43,999 bases of DNA from Levilactobacillus fuyuanensis. GTDB lineage: Bacteria; Bacillota; Bacilli; Lactobacillales; Lactobacillaceae. Positions within the stretch are counted from its first letter, which is position 1. Every line of letters begins with the position of its first letter. The stretch lies in assembly GCF_003946395.1 (NCBI RefSeq), contig NZ_RHNZ01000021.1, forward strand, positions 1-43,999, written 5' to 3'. Shown here one piece after another: positions 35,530 through 43,922 of the stretch. A model generated the notes under the pieces. That model was not told where the DNA came from. It did no database searches and was given only the letters and a program-made list of their open reading frames with translations. A program made the position numbers and the translations under genes.

Positions 35530-35714
35530 GTCGCCTGCGGCTGATAGAATTCCGCCTGCTGTGGGGACCGGTCCAAGCCATAGAGCGGTCTTGGACCTCG
35601 ACTTGAAGCCGTCACAGTTCAGACGTCTCCAAGCTCGTCCCATGACCTAACCTGACAAGAATCGTCAGCTAAGGTCATCGTCACGGCCGGCTACATCCTA
35701 GCCTCCTCCGGCTA
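35530..35714 (-). repeat. Structured repeat, type 1, copy 4 (subgroup B)
   Basis: 185 bp, reverse orientation. Closing helix TAGGAT / ATTCTA (one G-T). P2 ATGACCT / AGGTCAT with CTGAC / GTCAG. P3 as in copy 3. P4 GGTCCAAG / CTTGGACC. It lies in the 377 bp gap between nrdF and the convergent acetyltransferase; the rest of the gap (35715-35808) holds nothing recognised. Confidence 0.85.
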
Positions 35715-35808
35715 AACCAGTCTTCAACCATCCTCATTGACCAAGCTGTGCCTAAATTCTCATACTATTACACACTTCACGCAGCTTAGCATCCCACAAC
35801 AATTCCAC

Positions 35809-36447
35809 TTACATCAGCTCTTCAATCTCCTCAACCGTTGGCGTTGCCCGTGTCAGTGCTGGGATATGGGTCGTGATCCAATCGATGTCCTGGTCCCACC
35901 ACGCTAATTTTTCCAAAGCGGCAACCACAGCTGGCGCAAAGCGAGGACGAATCACGGCGGCAGGATTGCCACCAACAATCGTGTATGCGGCCACGTTCTT
36001 GGTCACGACGCTATTAGCCCCCACAATTGCCCCATCGCCAATCGTGACACCCGGCAACACCGTGACGTTTTGGCCCAGCCAGACATCGTTGCCGACCACG
36101 GTATCCCCTTTCAGTGGCAGGTCCGCGAGACGTGGTGTGAACGGCTGCCAGTCACCACCTAAGATATTAAAGGGGTAGGTCGACGCCCCCGTCATGGCAT
36201 GATTAGCGCCGTTCATCACGAATTCAATGCCGCTTGCAATCGCACAGAATTTACCGATTACGAGCTTGTCACCTAGGAATTCATAGTGGTGCGTCACGTG
36301 TTGTTCAAAGTCCAGCGGTGCCACCGGATCATCGTAATAGGTATAGTCGCCCACTTCAATATTGGGGCGCTGAATCACGTTCTTTAGAAACACAACCTCT
36401 TTGATTTCTGGATTGGGGTAAATAGCATTCACATCGGGAACCGTCAT
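35809..36447 (-). CDS. Vat-like xenobiotic acetyltransferase
   Basis: 212 aa left-handed beta-helix enzyme. YYDDPVAP, LVIGKFCAIASGIEFVMNGANHAM (catalytic His), STYPFNILG, LPLKGDTVVGNDVWLGQNVTVLPGVTIGDGAIVGANSVVTKNV and YTIVGGNPAAVIRPRF match the Vat/CatB family along the whole length. The best known relatives acetylate streptogramin A, but many chromosomal members have unknown substrates, so resistance is not implied. ATG behind GAGGAGG. Monocistronic, no clear terminator seen. Confidence 0.88.
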   Translation of the reverse strand: MTVPDVNAIYPNPEIKEVVFLKNVIQRPNIEVGDYTYYDDPVAPLDFEQHVTHHYEFLGDKLVIGKFCAIASGIEFVMNGANHAMTGASTYPFNILGGDWQPFTPRLADLPLKGDTVVGNDVWLGQNVTVLPGVTIGDGAIVGANSVVTKNVAAYTIVGGNPAAVIRPRFAPAVVAALEKLAWWDQDIDWITTHIPALTRATPTVEEIEELM

Positions 36448-36512
36448 AAAAAGACCTCCTCGTCTTCAATTACCCTCAGTGTACCGGGCACCGTAATGGA
36501 AAGCAACGACAA

Positions 36513-36546
36513 CAAAAAATGGCCGCACCGTCATCGGTTGGCCATC
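36513..36546 (-). terminator. Terminator of 3-hydroxyacyl-CoA dehydrogenase gene
   Basis: Stem ATGGCC / GGCCAT with an inner CCG / CGG, followed by TTTTTT on the minus strand. Confidence 0.85.
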
Positions 36547-36553
36547 GCTAATC

Positions 36554-37456
36554 CTATTTCCCCTGCACGAATCCTTTTCGTTGGAATGCCGGATGGGGAT
36601 ACTCATAAAATCCCGCACCTGTCTCCTGACCCAGCCGGTGATTGTCGATCAATTCGATCTTGATTCGGTGGGCCACCGTGACCAAGCCCTCGCGCCCTGG
36701 TTCGGCACTGGCCCCTAGCATCAGCTGATAGGCCGTCTGCAAGCCAATCTCGTCGAGTACTGCAAACGGTCCACGCATGGCGCCTGTCGCCATCATCCAG
36801 GTCCGGTCAATCGTCTCGAAGTCGGCTACGCCCTCGACCCATAGCATCAACGCCGTACTCAGGAAGGAATCCAGCATGGCATTTAAAATGTAGGCTGGAT
36901 GTTCCTTTTGTAGTTGAATCGGCACCATCCCAATTCGCCGCACGAAGGCCACCACCTCCTGATAAACAACCGGGTCAGTCCCTGGATGGCCCATCACCTC
37001 GGCCAGGTGATTGACCCAGACGTGATTCGTGAAGTGTAGTGCCAAGAATTTTCCAGGTCGACCAGTGATCGCGGCGAATTGGCTGGGAACCATCGTCGAC
37101 GTGCTGGTAGCGAAGATAGTTTCCTGCGGGGCGACCTTAGCCAACTGCGCGTAAAACTCATTCTTCACGCCCACCACCTCGGGGACGGTCTCAATCACTA
37201 GGTCGGCGTCTTCCACCGCCGTTTCCAAATCCGTGGCATAACGCAGGTGGTCATTAGTCGTCTTGATCACGGCCGGCGTTGCCTTGCGCTCCCGCATATA
37301 GGTCCGGTCCCACGTCGCCACCCGCCGTTTTGCCGCGGCACTCGCTGCCGGATTCACATCATAGATGGTCACGTACAGGCCACTGTAAGCAATTTGAAAC
37401 GCAATCTGACTCCCCATCGTCCCACCACCAGCGATCACAACTTTTTCGATTGCCAT
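36554..37456 (-). CDS. 3-hydroxyacyl-CoA dehydrogenase family protein
   Basis: 300 aa. N-terminal Rossmann domain with VVIAGGGTMGSQIAFQIA, DADLVIETVPEVVGVKNEFYAQL, STSTMVPSQFAA (catalytic region) and ALHFTNHVW, then the C-terminal helical domain with PAYILNAMLDSFLSTAL. NAD-dependent oxidation of 3-hydroxyacyl-CoA or a similar hydroxy acid is the family reaction. Lactobacilli lack complete beta-oxidation and no partner gene is nearby, so the substrate is open. ATG with GGTGAGGGG upstream. Divergent from the LOG gene. Confidence 0.9.
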   Translation of the reverse strand: MAIEKVVIAGGGTMGSQIAFQIAYSGLYVTIYDVNPAASAAAKRRVATWDRTYMRERKATPAVIKTTNDHLRYATDLETAVEDADLVIETVPEVVGVKNEFYAQLAKVAPQETIFATSTSTMVPSQFAAITGRPGKFLALHFTNHVWVNHLAEVMGHPGTDPVVYQEVVAFVRRIGMVPIQLQKEHPAYILNAMLDSFLSTALMLWVEGVADFETIDRTWMMATGAMRGPFAVLDEIGLQTAYQLMLGASAEPGREGLVTVAHRIKIELIDNHRLGQETGAGFYEYPHPAFQRKGFVQGK

Positions 37457-37635
37457 TACCCCTCACCCTTTCTGATAATTCCCCAAGAAACTGCCACTTG
37501 CGAAAACTCTGCCAAATCTGGCCTAGGCCACCCGTCATTTTGCGGTATAATGGATTGTAAGTTACGCGCCAATACTGGTAAAAAATGATTGCGTCATCCG
37601 GCGCGCCACTGTCTAAATTCAGGGGGTCAATTTCT

Positions 37636-38214
37636 ATGCCAAAAATCAAAAACGTCTGCGTCTTCTGCGGATCCAACCACGGTTATGATCCAGACTTTCT
37701 CAAACAAACGAACGCGCTCGGCCAATACCTCGCCGCTAACAACCATCCCGTTGTGTACGGTGGTGGGAAGGAAGGCCTGATGGGCGCTATTGCCAAGTCC
37801 ACCATGGATGCCGGCGGTGAAGTCATTGGGATCATTCCAACCTTTTTAAGCGAAATGGGCTTGGCAGAAACCAACGTCACCACGTTGTTAGAGACTAGCA
37901 CCATGGACGAGCGGAAGGACGAAATGCTTCGCCAATCCGACGCCTTCATCGTGCTCCCCGGCGGCTTTGGGACGTTTGAAGAATTCACGACCATGCTGTC
38001 ATGGAGTCAGATCAACGTTCACCAAAAGCCAATTGCCCTCTTCAACATCAACCACTACTTCGACGAACTCGTCGCCATGATGCAAAAGTGCTGTGACCAA
38101 GGTTTCGCCCCTCAGGAAAACATGGACCTCTTCATCGATGCGGCTTCGATCGATGAAATCTTTGAAGGTTTCGCGACCTTCCATCACCAGTTGCCTTACA
38201 AATACACGAACTAG
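37636..38214 (+). CDS. LOG family protein (nucleoside monophosphate phosphoribohydrolase)
   Basis: 192 aa. VCVFCGSNHGYDP, the family motif VYGGGKEGLMGAIA, and LPGGFGTFEEFTTMLSW (PGGxGTxxE). LOG enzymes release the base from cytokinin or purine nucleotides; bacterial members are often mislabelled lysine decarboxylase. ATG ten bases after AGGGGG; 17 earlier codons in frame lack a site. Followed by T7 with a poor stem, then structured repeats. Confidence 0.93.
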   Translation: MPKIKNVCVFCGSNHGYDPDFLKQTNALGQYLAANNHPVVYGGGKEGLMGAIAKSTMDAGGEVIGIIPTFLSEMGLAETNVTTLLETSTMDERKDEMLRQSDAFIVLPGGFGTFEEFTTMLSWSQINVHQKPIALFNINHYFDELVAMMQKCCDQGFAPQENMDLFIDAASIDEIFEGFATFHHQLPYKYTN

Positions 38215-38242
38215 CCTTTAGCTGTTTTTTTGTTGAGACGGT

Positions 38243-38426
38243 TCCGCCTGCGGCTGCCAAGGATTACACCTGCTGTGGGGACGCTTCAGCCTGAGAAACG
38301 GGCTTCTCGCTCGATTTGAAGCCACGAAGACCACCTGTCTTCAAAGTCGCCCATGGCGTAGGCTAGCAAAGAACGCCAGCCAACGCCATTATCACGGCCG
38401 GTTCCATCCTTGGCCTCCTCCGGCTA
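38243..38426 (-). repeat. Structured repeat, type 1, copy 5 (subgroup C)
   Basis: 184 bp, reverse orientation. Closing helix GCCAAGGAT / ATCCTTGGC, compensatory to the others. P2 ATGGCGT / ACGCCAT with CTGGC / GCTAG. P3 CGA and TTTGAAG with CTTCAAA and TCG. P4 AAGCC / GGCTG region. The most diverged copy, yet every helix is kept. Confidence 0.82.
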
Positions 38427-38467
38427 CGCTATCTCAAAGCCAAAACAACAACTAAATGACGTTGCCA

Positions 38468-38496
38468 TTTTCAGTCTCGTCGGTAACAACTATACT
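38468..38496 (+). promoter_or_regulatory. Orphan promoter
   Basis: -35 TTTTCA (38468-38473), 17-base spacer, -10 TATACT (38491-38496). Only about 20 bases lie between the expected start site and the terminator at 38519. Confidence 0.5.
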
Positions 38497-38518
38497 TAAC
38501 TTCAAGATGAATCTAACC

Positions 38519-38547
38519 GAACGGGCGCAAATGCTCGTTCTTTTTTT
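38519..38547 (+). terminator. Terminator of a possible tiny transcript
   Basis: Stem GAACGGGC / GCTCGTTC (one G-T) with a six-base loop and seven T. Paired with the promoter at 38468 it would bound an RNA of about 45 nt. It may also end the LOG transcript. Confidence 0.75.
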
Positions 38548-38667
38548 ATGCTCTTTTGGTCTGAACAACATTGCCAACGAATCGGCCTAATTTCCACCGA
38601 TGTCACATACCAACATTGCTCAACTCACGGATACCCCAAAGCCGTTATCGCGGGTAAAACCCAATCC

Positions 38668-38854
38668 AAGCCGGAGGCAGCCAGGGTGTAGCCGGCCGTG
38701 TCGATGACCTTAGCTGACGGTTCTCGTCAGGTTAGGTCATGGGACGAGCTTGGAGACGTCTGAACTTTGACGGCTTCAAGTCGAGGTCCAAGACCGCTTC
38801 TCAGGCTTGGACCGGTCCCCACAGCAGGCGGACTCCCTGGCTGCCGCAGGCGAC
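38668..38854 (+). repeat. Structured repeat, type 1, copy 6 (subgroup B)
   Basis: 187 bp. Closing helix extended to 11 pairs, GGCAGCCAGGG / CCCTGGCTGCC. P2 ATGACCT / AGGTCAT with CTGAC / GTCAG. P3 as in copies 3 and 4. P4 GGTCCAAG / CTTGGACC. Ends 17 bases past the mprF stop; opposite in orientation to copy 5. Confidence 0.85.
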
Positions 38855-38871
38855 TGGTTTTAACCAATCTG

Positions 38872-41484
38872 TTAACGGCGGTTCTGCCAGTTGATTTCGT
38901 CGGTCAACCAGCGATCCAGCCAATGTGGCACCAACCGCGTCTTCGGGCCCGTTGCTGGCCGATTAATCACTAGCATCAGCTGCAGCATCGTGAAGATCAG
39001 CGATGCCCGCCGCCGATACGCCAAGTATTTCGGCTGCCAAGTGGTCACGTACTTCTCCTTGTATGCCCGCAACCCCTGAAAGCTGTAGACACTGGACCCG
39101 TACTGATAGATCAGATGCGCCGCCCGTTCCTCAATAAAGCTAAAGTTGGACACGCCCACGTTGGCCAGCGGTGCCATCCCCAGATTAAAGGCGGTATACC
39201 CCTGGTCGCGACACAGTTCAAAGAGATAGACGAACAGTCCGTCCATGATGCCCGAGGGGGCCGCGTGGCTCTCACGCATCAAATCAATCGACGTCATCTT
39301 CCGGTCACCCGTTGGCATCAGATTGGCAAACGCCACAATTTCACCGTCAGCGTTTTTCATCACGGCAATCGGGGCTTCATTGAGGTAAGTGCGGTCAAAG
39401 AATCCCATGGAGAAGCCTTTTTCGGTCTGATCTCCCAACCACGAGTCCGAAATAGCCTGCAGTGTGCTAAAGTCTTCGTCACTGAACGGTGCCTGCTGAA
39501 TTTCACAGGTATAGCCCTCGCGGCGAAACTTGTTGACCAGCGCCCGTTCCCCACGATGGGCCTTTCCCACCAGGTTAAACGTGGTCAGGTCGACGTGACC
39601 CTCTTCGCCTACCTTGATAAAGTCAAAGCCCATTTCGTGCAGACGTAGCGTCAGGGACTCACTGATTTCATAGAAGACGGGTCGCAACCCAGCCAAATCG
39701 GTGTCGTGCATAAATTGCTTGAGTGCCAGCGTTAATTTCTCCTGATTACCAATTGGTTCGCCCATGACCAAGAGCTTGTCAGCGCGCTGCCGAAACAGAA
39801 TCAGCAGCTGGTCTTCGCCATCTTCTTGGTAAAAGTACAGGCGCTTGTCTCGCAGAAAGGCCAAGTGACTGACCTCGTTGCCACCAAACTGCCGAATCAA
39901 GGCCCGTACCCGCGGCCCATCGAAAGGCTGGTGCAACCACGCCTGCCGTGAATGCGCCAGGTAGCGGTAGATGCCCAAGAGAATCAGCAAGGCCACCAGT
40001 AAACCACCCAGTCCGTTCAGCCATACCTGCATCGACGGCACCAGCCAGCTCTGTGGTAGCCACGGCCGATGGTGCCCCTGGAACATGTACAAGCCCAACA
40101 CGGTATACATCAGGAACGTCCCAACGTAGATACTGCCGTCGACCAGCAGGCCCCCCCAGGAATAGTGAAAGCCCTCGCGGTACAGCTCCGGCCGCGCAAA
40201 GATGAGACAGGCCAGTACCAAGCCCAGCAGAACTGCCAGCCCGCCAGGAAAGTTTTCCCGCCAGAGCGTGTTGCCAATTGCAATTGCCAAGACCAAGAGT
40301 GTCGGCCAAAAGACCCGTTTGACCCGGGCCCCAACACCGCGGGCCAACCCAATCAGCAGGAAAGCCACGATAATATTGGAGACCTGATCCAGGAAGTAAA
40401 ACATATAGGGCACCAACCGAATATAGAGATGATTGGTTAAGACCACGTCTGGAATCGTCGCGTACAGGAGCATCATCACCCCTGAAAAATACATAAAGGT
40501 CGTCACAAACAGGTGCGCCCCCCGCCGTAACGCCGCGACCGGCAACCCATTTAAGAAACGATTGATCTTACGGCCGGCATCGTGGAAGAACAGGCCGACC
40601 CCCACGCCAAACGGGAAGAGGTAGTAGAACAGCCGATACAGCAACAGCCAACCGGCCGCGTCCGCTCTGCTGACACCCAGCATCCCCAGACCCAGGATCA
40701 TGAAGACGTCAAAACTCCCTAAGCCACCGGGAATCATCGAGACGACCCCTGCGACCGAAGCCACCACAAACATGGGGAATACGGCGACCAAATTCAATGG
40801 TAAGTCCAGCGCCCAACCGATTAGAAGAAAGAAGAGTGCACAGCCGCCCCACTCCAGACTGGAACCAATAATCAGCCGTAGTTCACGCGTCCAGGTCAGG
40901 TCCTTAAAGAACTCACTGTCGTTAAATCGCGTGAAGAAGAACAGCCCCGGAAAGTACAGGCCACCGCCCAGGAGCCAGAACCAATACCCCTGATACGGCT
41001 GGCCCACATCAAACCCAAAGAGCAGGAGGAGCGCAACCCAACACGACAGAGACAGGCCGGCCAAGAGGAACAGGGCAATCTTTGAGATGGCATACACCAC
41101 CTGCTTTTTCGTGGCCGACGCCGAGTAGAAGTTCGCCCGCAGACTCGCCCCGAGCAGGCCGCCCATTCCCATCAGATTGGTAAAGGTATTGGTCACCCAC
41201 CCACTACGGATGATGTAACCGGTTGAAAATTTGCCGGGCAAGAATTCCACGATAGTGAAATCATAGATCAGCATTGGCAAGACCGCCACGAAACCGCCAA
41301 CCAGAAGAAGGCCCAACGTTCCCCAACTCAACGATGCCAGAACCGATTGCACCTGTTGGCCACTGACCTCACGCGCGACTCGCCCGATTTCTCGGATAAT
41401 AAAGAGCAGCACGGAAAACATAAAGAGCCCCTTGATCAACGTCATATGTTTTTGAATGCCCGACCATAGTCTTTTCCCCATCAT
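38872..41484 (-). CDS. mprF: MprF, phosphatidylglycerol lysyltransferase/flippase
   Basis: 870 aa, full length. The N-terminal half (about 1-330) has eight or so membrane helices of the flippase domain, followed by further helices to about 520. The C-terminal cytoplasmic DUF2156 domain (about 530-860) holds FGGNEVSHLAFLRDKRLYFY, VMGEPIG, GDRKMTSIDLMRE and SGIMDGLFVYLFELC. Transfers Lys (or Ala) from aminoacyl-tRNA to phosphatidylglycerol and flips it outward, lowering negative surface charge and giving tolerance to cationic peptides. Two adjacent ATG codons follow GGGGGGA. The two-component genes upstream on the same strand are plausible regulators. Confidence 0.95.
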   Translation of the reverse strand: MMGKRLWSGIQKHMTLIKGLFMFSVLLFIIREIGRVAREVSGQQVQSVLASLSWGTLGLLLVGGFVAVLPMLIYDFTIVEFLPGKFSTGYIIRSGWVTNTFTNLMGMGGLLGASLRANFYSASATKKQVVYAISKIALFLLAGLSLSCWVALLLLFGFDVGQPYQGYWFWLLGGGLYFPGLFFFTRFNDSEFFKDLTWTRELRLIIGSSLEWGGCALFFLLIGWALDLPLNLVAVFPMFVVASVAGVVSMIPGGLGSFDVFMILGLGMLGVSRADAAGWLLLYRLFYYLFPFGVGVGLFFHDAGRKINRFLNGLPVAALRRGAHLFVTTFMYFSGVMMLLYATIPDVVLTNHLYIRLVPYMFYFLDQVSNIIVAFLLIGLARGVGARVKRVFWPTLLVLAIAIGNTLWRENFPGGLAVLLGLVLACLIFARPELYREGFHYSWGGLLVDGSIYVGTFLMYTVLGLYMFQGHHRPWLPQSWLVPSMQVWLNGLGGLLVALLILLGIYRYLAHSRQAWLHQPFDGPRVRALIRQFGGNEVSHLAFLRDKRLYFYQEDGEDQLLILFRQRADKLLVMGEPIGNQEKLTLALKQFMHDTDLAGLRPVFYEISESLTLRLHEMGFDFIKVGEEGHVDLTTFNLVGKAHRGERALVNKFRREGYTCEIQQAPFSDEDFSTLQAISDSWLGDQTEKGFSMGFFDRTYLNEAPIAVMKNADGEIVAFANLMPTGDRKMTSIDLMRESHAAPSGIMDGLFVYLFELCRDQGYTAFNLGMAPLANVGVSNFSFIEERAAHLIYQYGSSVYSFQGLRAYKEKYVTTWQPKYLAYRRRASLIFTMLQLMLVINRPATGPKTRLVPHWLDRWLTDEINWQNRR

Positions 41485-41959
41485 AAATCCCCCCGTAGTT
41501 CTTCATTATCGCAATGGCCCGATTGAAACACAATCAAGGCAGAGTCGGAATCAGCCGTTAGGTTAGCTGACTTACTATACATCAAAGGAGCCGACGTCCC
41601 CACGCCTAGCTCCTTTCTGGTAGGCCTCTCGACGCTACCGCTATTCTGCTCATTGTTTTCCCCGTACTCCATTGACCAATCGCTCTATTACTAGTTAGAT
41701 TCTAATTTTCGTAGTCGCATTCCCCAATGCGGCTTTCGCCTTGACTCGCACAAGCTGGTCCTCCCGGAAAGAACCGTATCCCCTCAAACGGTTGCGCCAC
41801 GTCAGACGTTCAATTGTCGTCAACCGATCAACACGCAATGGTATCCCCTAAAACTTTTACCATTGCCCGTCGTCCAGTATCCCAGAAAAAATTCAACCAC
41901 AACTGAATGTCTCAATCATAGCTGAACATCGGCGTTTTAAAAACTTACCCTAAAAGAAA
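41485..41959. other. mprF leader region with hairpins and direct repeats
   Basis: 475 bp without a gene. On the minus strand: a direct repeat TTCAGYTRTGRTTGA (41912-41926 and 41893-41907, 12 of 15 identical); a hairpin GCAATGGTA / TACCATTGC (41835-41866); AACCGT / ACGGTT (41772-41793); GCATT-GGGG-AATGC (41717-41730); and AAAGGAGC / GCTCCTTT (about 41584-41615). The first three hairpins carry GGGGA in or beside the loop. A promoter TTGTGG-N15-GATACT (about 41877-41904) follows the direct repeat. Functions are not known. Confidence 0.5.
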
Positions 41960-43339
41960 TTATTCTGAGATTTTCTCAGATTTGCCATCCACCCGGGGCA
42001 ACGTCACCACGAACTGACTTCCGCGAGGAACGTTGTCCACGACAGTAATGGTCCCGTGATTCAGGCGCACCAGTTGTTCAACGATAGCCAGTCCTAATCC
42101 GGTGCCCGTGATTTCAGGCGTACGCGCCGAATCGGCCCGGTAGAAGCGCTCAAAGACATGCGGCTTATCCGCCGCACTGATCCCCATTCCCTCGTCCTTA
42201 ACAGCAATAATATGCGTAGTCGCTGTCGTTGCCAAGTCAACCGTAATAGTCGACGTTGCTGGTGAGTATTTGGCGGCATTATCGAGCAAGGCCGTCAGCA
42301 CCTGCTCCAGACTTTCCGCGGCCCCCAGGACCACGCTTGCCGACTGCGTGCCGGTTACCATAAGGGTCTGATGAAGTAATGGCCGTTCACGCGTCAACGC
42401 TGCGGCCACCACATCCTGCAAGTTAACCGGCACCAGCTTCAAGACGGCCCGATCAGCCCGTGACAGGGTCAGCAGGCTATCCACAAGATTCTTCATCCGG
42501 ATCGACTCCTCACTAATGTAGGCCAACGATTGTGGGATAATCTCCGGATGGTCTGCGGCGCGGCGTTGGAGGAGTTGTACCTGCGTCAACACTGCAGCAA
42601 TCGGTGTCCGCAGTTCATGGGCGGCGTTCGAGGTGAACTGCCGCTCCTGCGCGATGTGTGCATTGACCGTCTCCAAGAGCGCATTAAAACTCTCAGCCAG
42701 TTGATTGACCTCCACCGGTTGAGCCGGAACGGGCAAGGCAATCCGCCGCTCGCGCTGGTGAGCCTGTTCCTGAGCGGCCGTATTCAAGCTGGCCAGTGGC
42801 CGCGTGAGTTGCCGGGCGACCGACCGGACATAGTATCCGCCAATCAGAATCGTTGCTACCATGACCAACAGTACCACAGCAATGACCGACACCAAGGTCT
42901 CTACGATTGGCATCAGATTCAACCAGATTTCCAAGCGATTTCCGTGGTAATAACTTTTCCGATAGTAGGTTAGCCCGTAATCCGGCGTATAACCGATTGC
43001 CTTGGTGCCAAATACCTTGTGGGACTTGACATTCAAGAAGTCCCGGGTAAACGGCGAGTAATAGTATTTCACCGAGCTGCCACGAGGATTCGTCACCCGG
43101 ACGTTGGTCTCAAAGGTATTGATGGCACTGTATCGCCGCCACCAGTGCCAGTCGGGCTGATCGCCGATTACTGAACGTTGCAGCCCCTTCATCAAGCGCG
43201 TGGCGGACTGCTGGGTCTGGCGAATCTGCTGGTAGCCGACCACCGTAATGATGGCAGTCCCCATAAGTAACGTTGTCAAAACGAGCAGCCGAATCACCCG
43301 CTTATGAATCTCTCCGGCCGTGGTCTGTGGTTTAGCCAT
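41960..43339 (-). CDS. Sensor histidine kinase of a two-component system
   Basis: 459 aa. TM1 (about 16-37), an extracytoplasmic region of about 110 residues, TM2 (about 145-170), HAMP (about 170-225), HisKA with the phospho-acceptor SNAAHELRTPIAAVLTQ (about 235-251), then HATPase with N-box DNAAKYSP, DEGMGISAAD and GTGLGLAIVEQLV. EnvZ/OmpR-type class. The start ATG lies seven bases past the response regulator stop, behind GGGG; an in-frame extension upstream overlaps the regulator gene. Signal unknown; mprF lies downstream on the same strand. Confidence 0.92.
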   Translation of the reverse strand: MAKPQTTAGEIHKRVIRLLVLTTLLMGTAIITVVGYQQIRQTQQSATRLMKGLQRSVIGDQPDWHWWRRYSAINTFETNVRVTNPRGSSVKYYYSPFTRDFLNVKSHKVFGTKAIGYTPDYGLTYYRKSYYHGNRLEIWLNLMPIVETLVSVIAVVLLVMVATILIGGYYVRSVARQLTRPLASLNTAAQEQAHQRERRIALPVPAQPVEVNQLAESFNALLETVNAHIAQERQFTSNAAHELRTPIAAVLTQVQLLQRRAADHPEIIPQSLAYISEESIRMKNLVDSLLTLSRADRAVLKLVPVNLQDVVAAALTRERPLLHQTLMVTGTQSASVVLGAAESLEQVLTALLDNAAKYSPATSTITVDLATTATTHIIAVKDEGMGISAADKPHVFERFYRADSARTPEITGTGLGLAIVEQLVRLNHGTITVVDNVPRGSQFVVTLPRVDGKSEKISE

Positions 43340-43346
43340 TCTGCAC

Positions 43347-43922
43347 TTACCCCACATATTCAGTAGAGAGGACGTAACCCACGCCACGAACCGTGTGAAT
43401 CAAGTCGGTAACATTAACGTTTCCCGCCGCAAGCTTGTGCCGCAGATAGCGGATGTAGACATCGACAATGTTGGGTTGCCCTTCAAAATCCACGCCCCAG
43501 ACCTGGTCCAACAGATCATCACGGGTCAGCGTCTCACCGGCATTCTTCATGAGGCAGAGTAACAGATCGTATTCACGTTGGGTCAATTGAATCAGCTCGC
43601 CACCATTTCTGACTTGGCGACTGCGTGTGTCGACCATTAGCTGACCCACGTGGAGTTGCTGCGTGGCTGGCGTCGTAACCTGACGATGTCGCAGAATCAC
43701 CCGCACCCGGGCAAGCAACTCTTCCAAGTCAAACGGCTTCGTAATGTAGTCGTCTGCCCCAGTATCCAGCCCTGTGACCTTATCACTCACGTAGTCGCGC
43801 GCCGTCATCATGATGACTGGCAAGTCGTCGTTACGCCGAATCCGCCGCAACACCCCGAGCCCGTCCAGCTTGGGTAGCATCCAATCCAAAATGATCAGAT
43901 CCAATTGGCCCCGATTATTTTC
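43347..43922 (-). pseudogene. OmpR-family response regulator, N-terminus lost
   Basis: From LDLIILDWMLPKLDGLG onward the receiver domain (phospho-Asp in ILDW, then MTARDY and KPF) and the complete winged helix (TQREYDLLLCLM, VDVYIRYLRHKL, VRGVGYVL) are intact. The first about 45 residues, with the acidic pair and first helix, are absent. Upstream in frame is unrelated sequence (VASNQIRLITNNRYF), which stays open to the window edge. The likely boundary is about 43922. Either an insertion sequence broke the gene, or translation starts inside foreign DNA and yields a defective receiver. A rearranged assembly is a further alternative. Confidence 0.7.

Noticed and set aside
38508-38590. Possible 26-residue peptide starting in the tiny transcript
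   Set aside because: No ribosome binding site, and the frame runs through the terminator.
39115-39648. 177-codon frame on the + strand inside mprF
   Set aside because: Antisense shadow of the conserved DUF2156 coding region, with no ribosome site and no family similarity.
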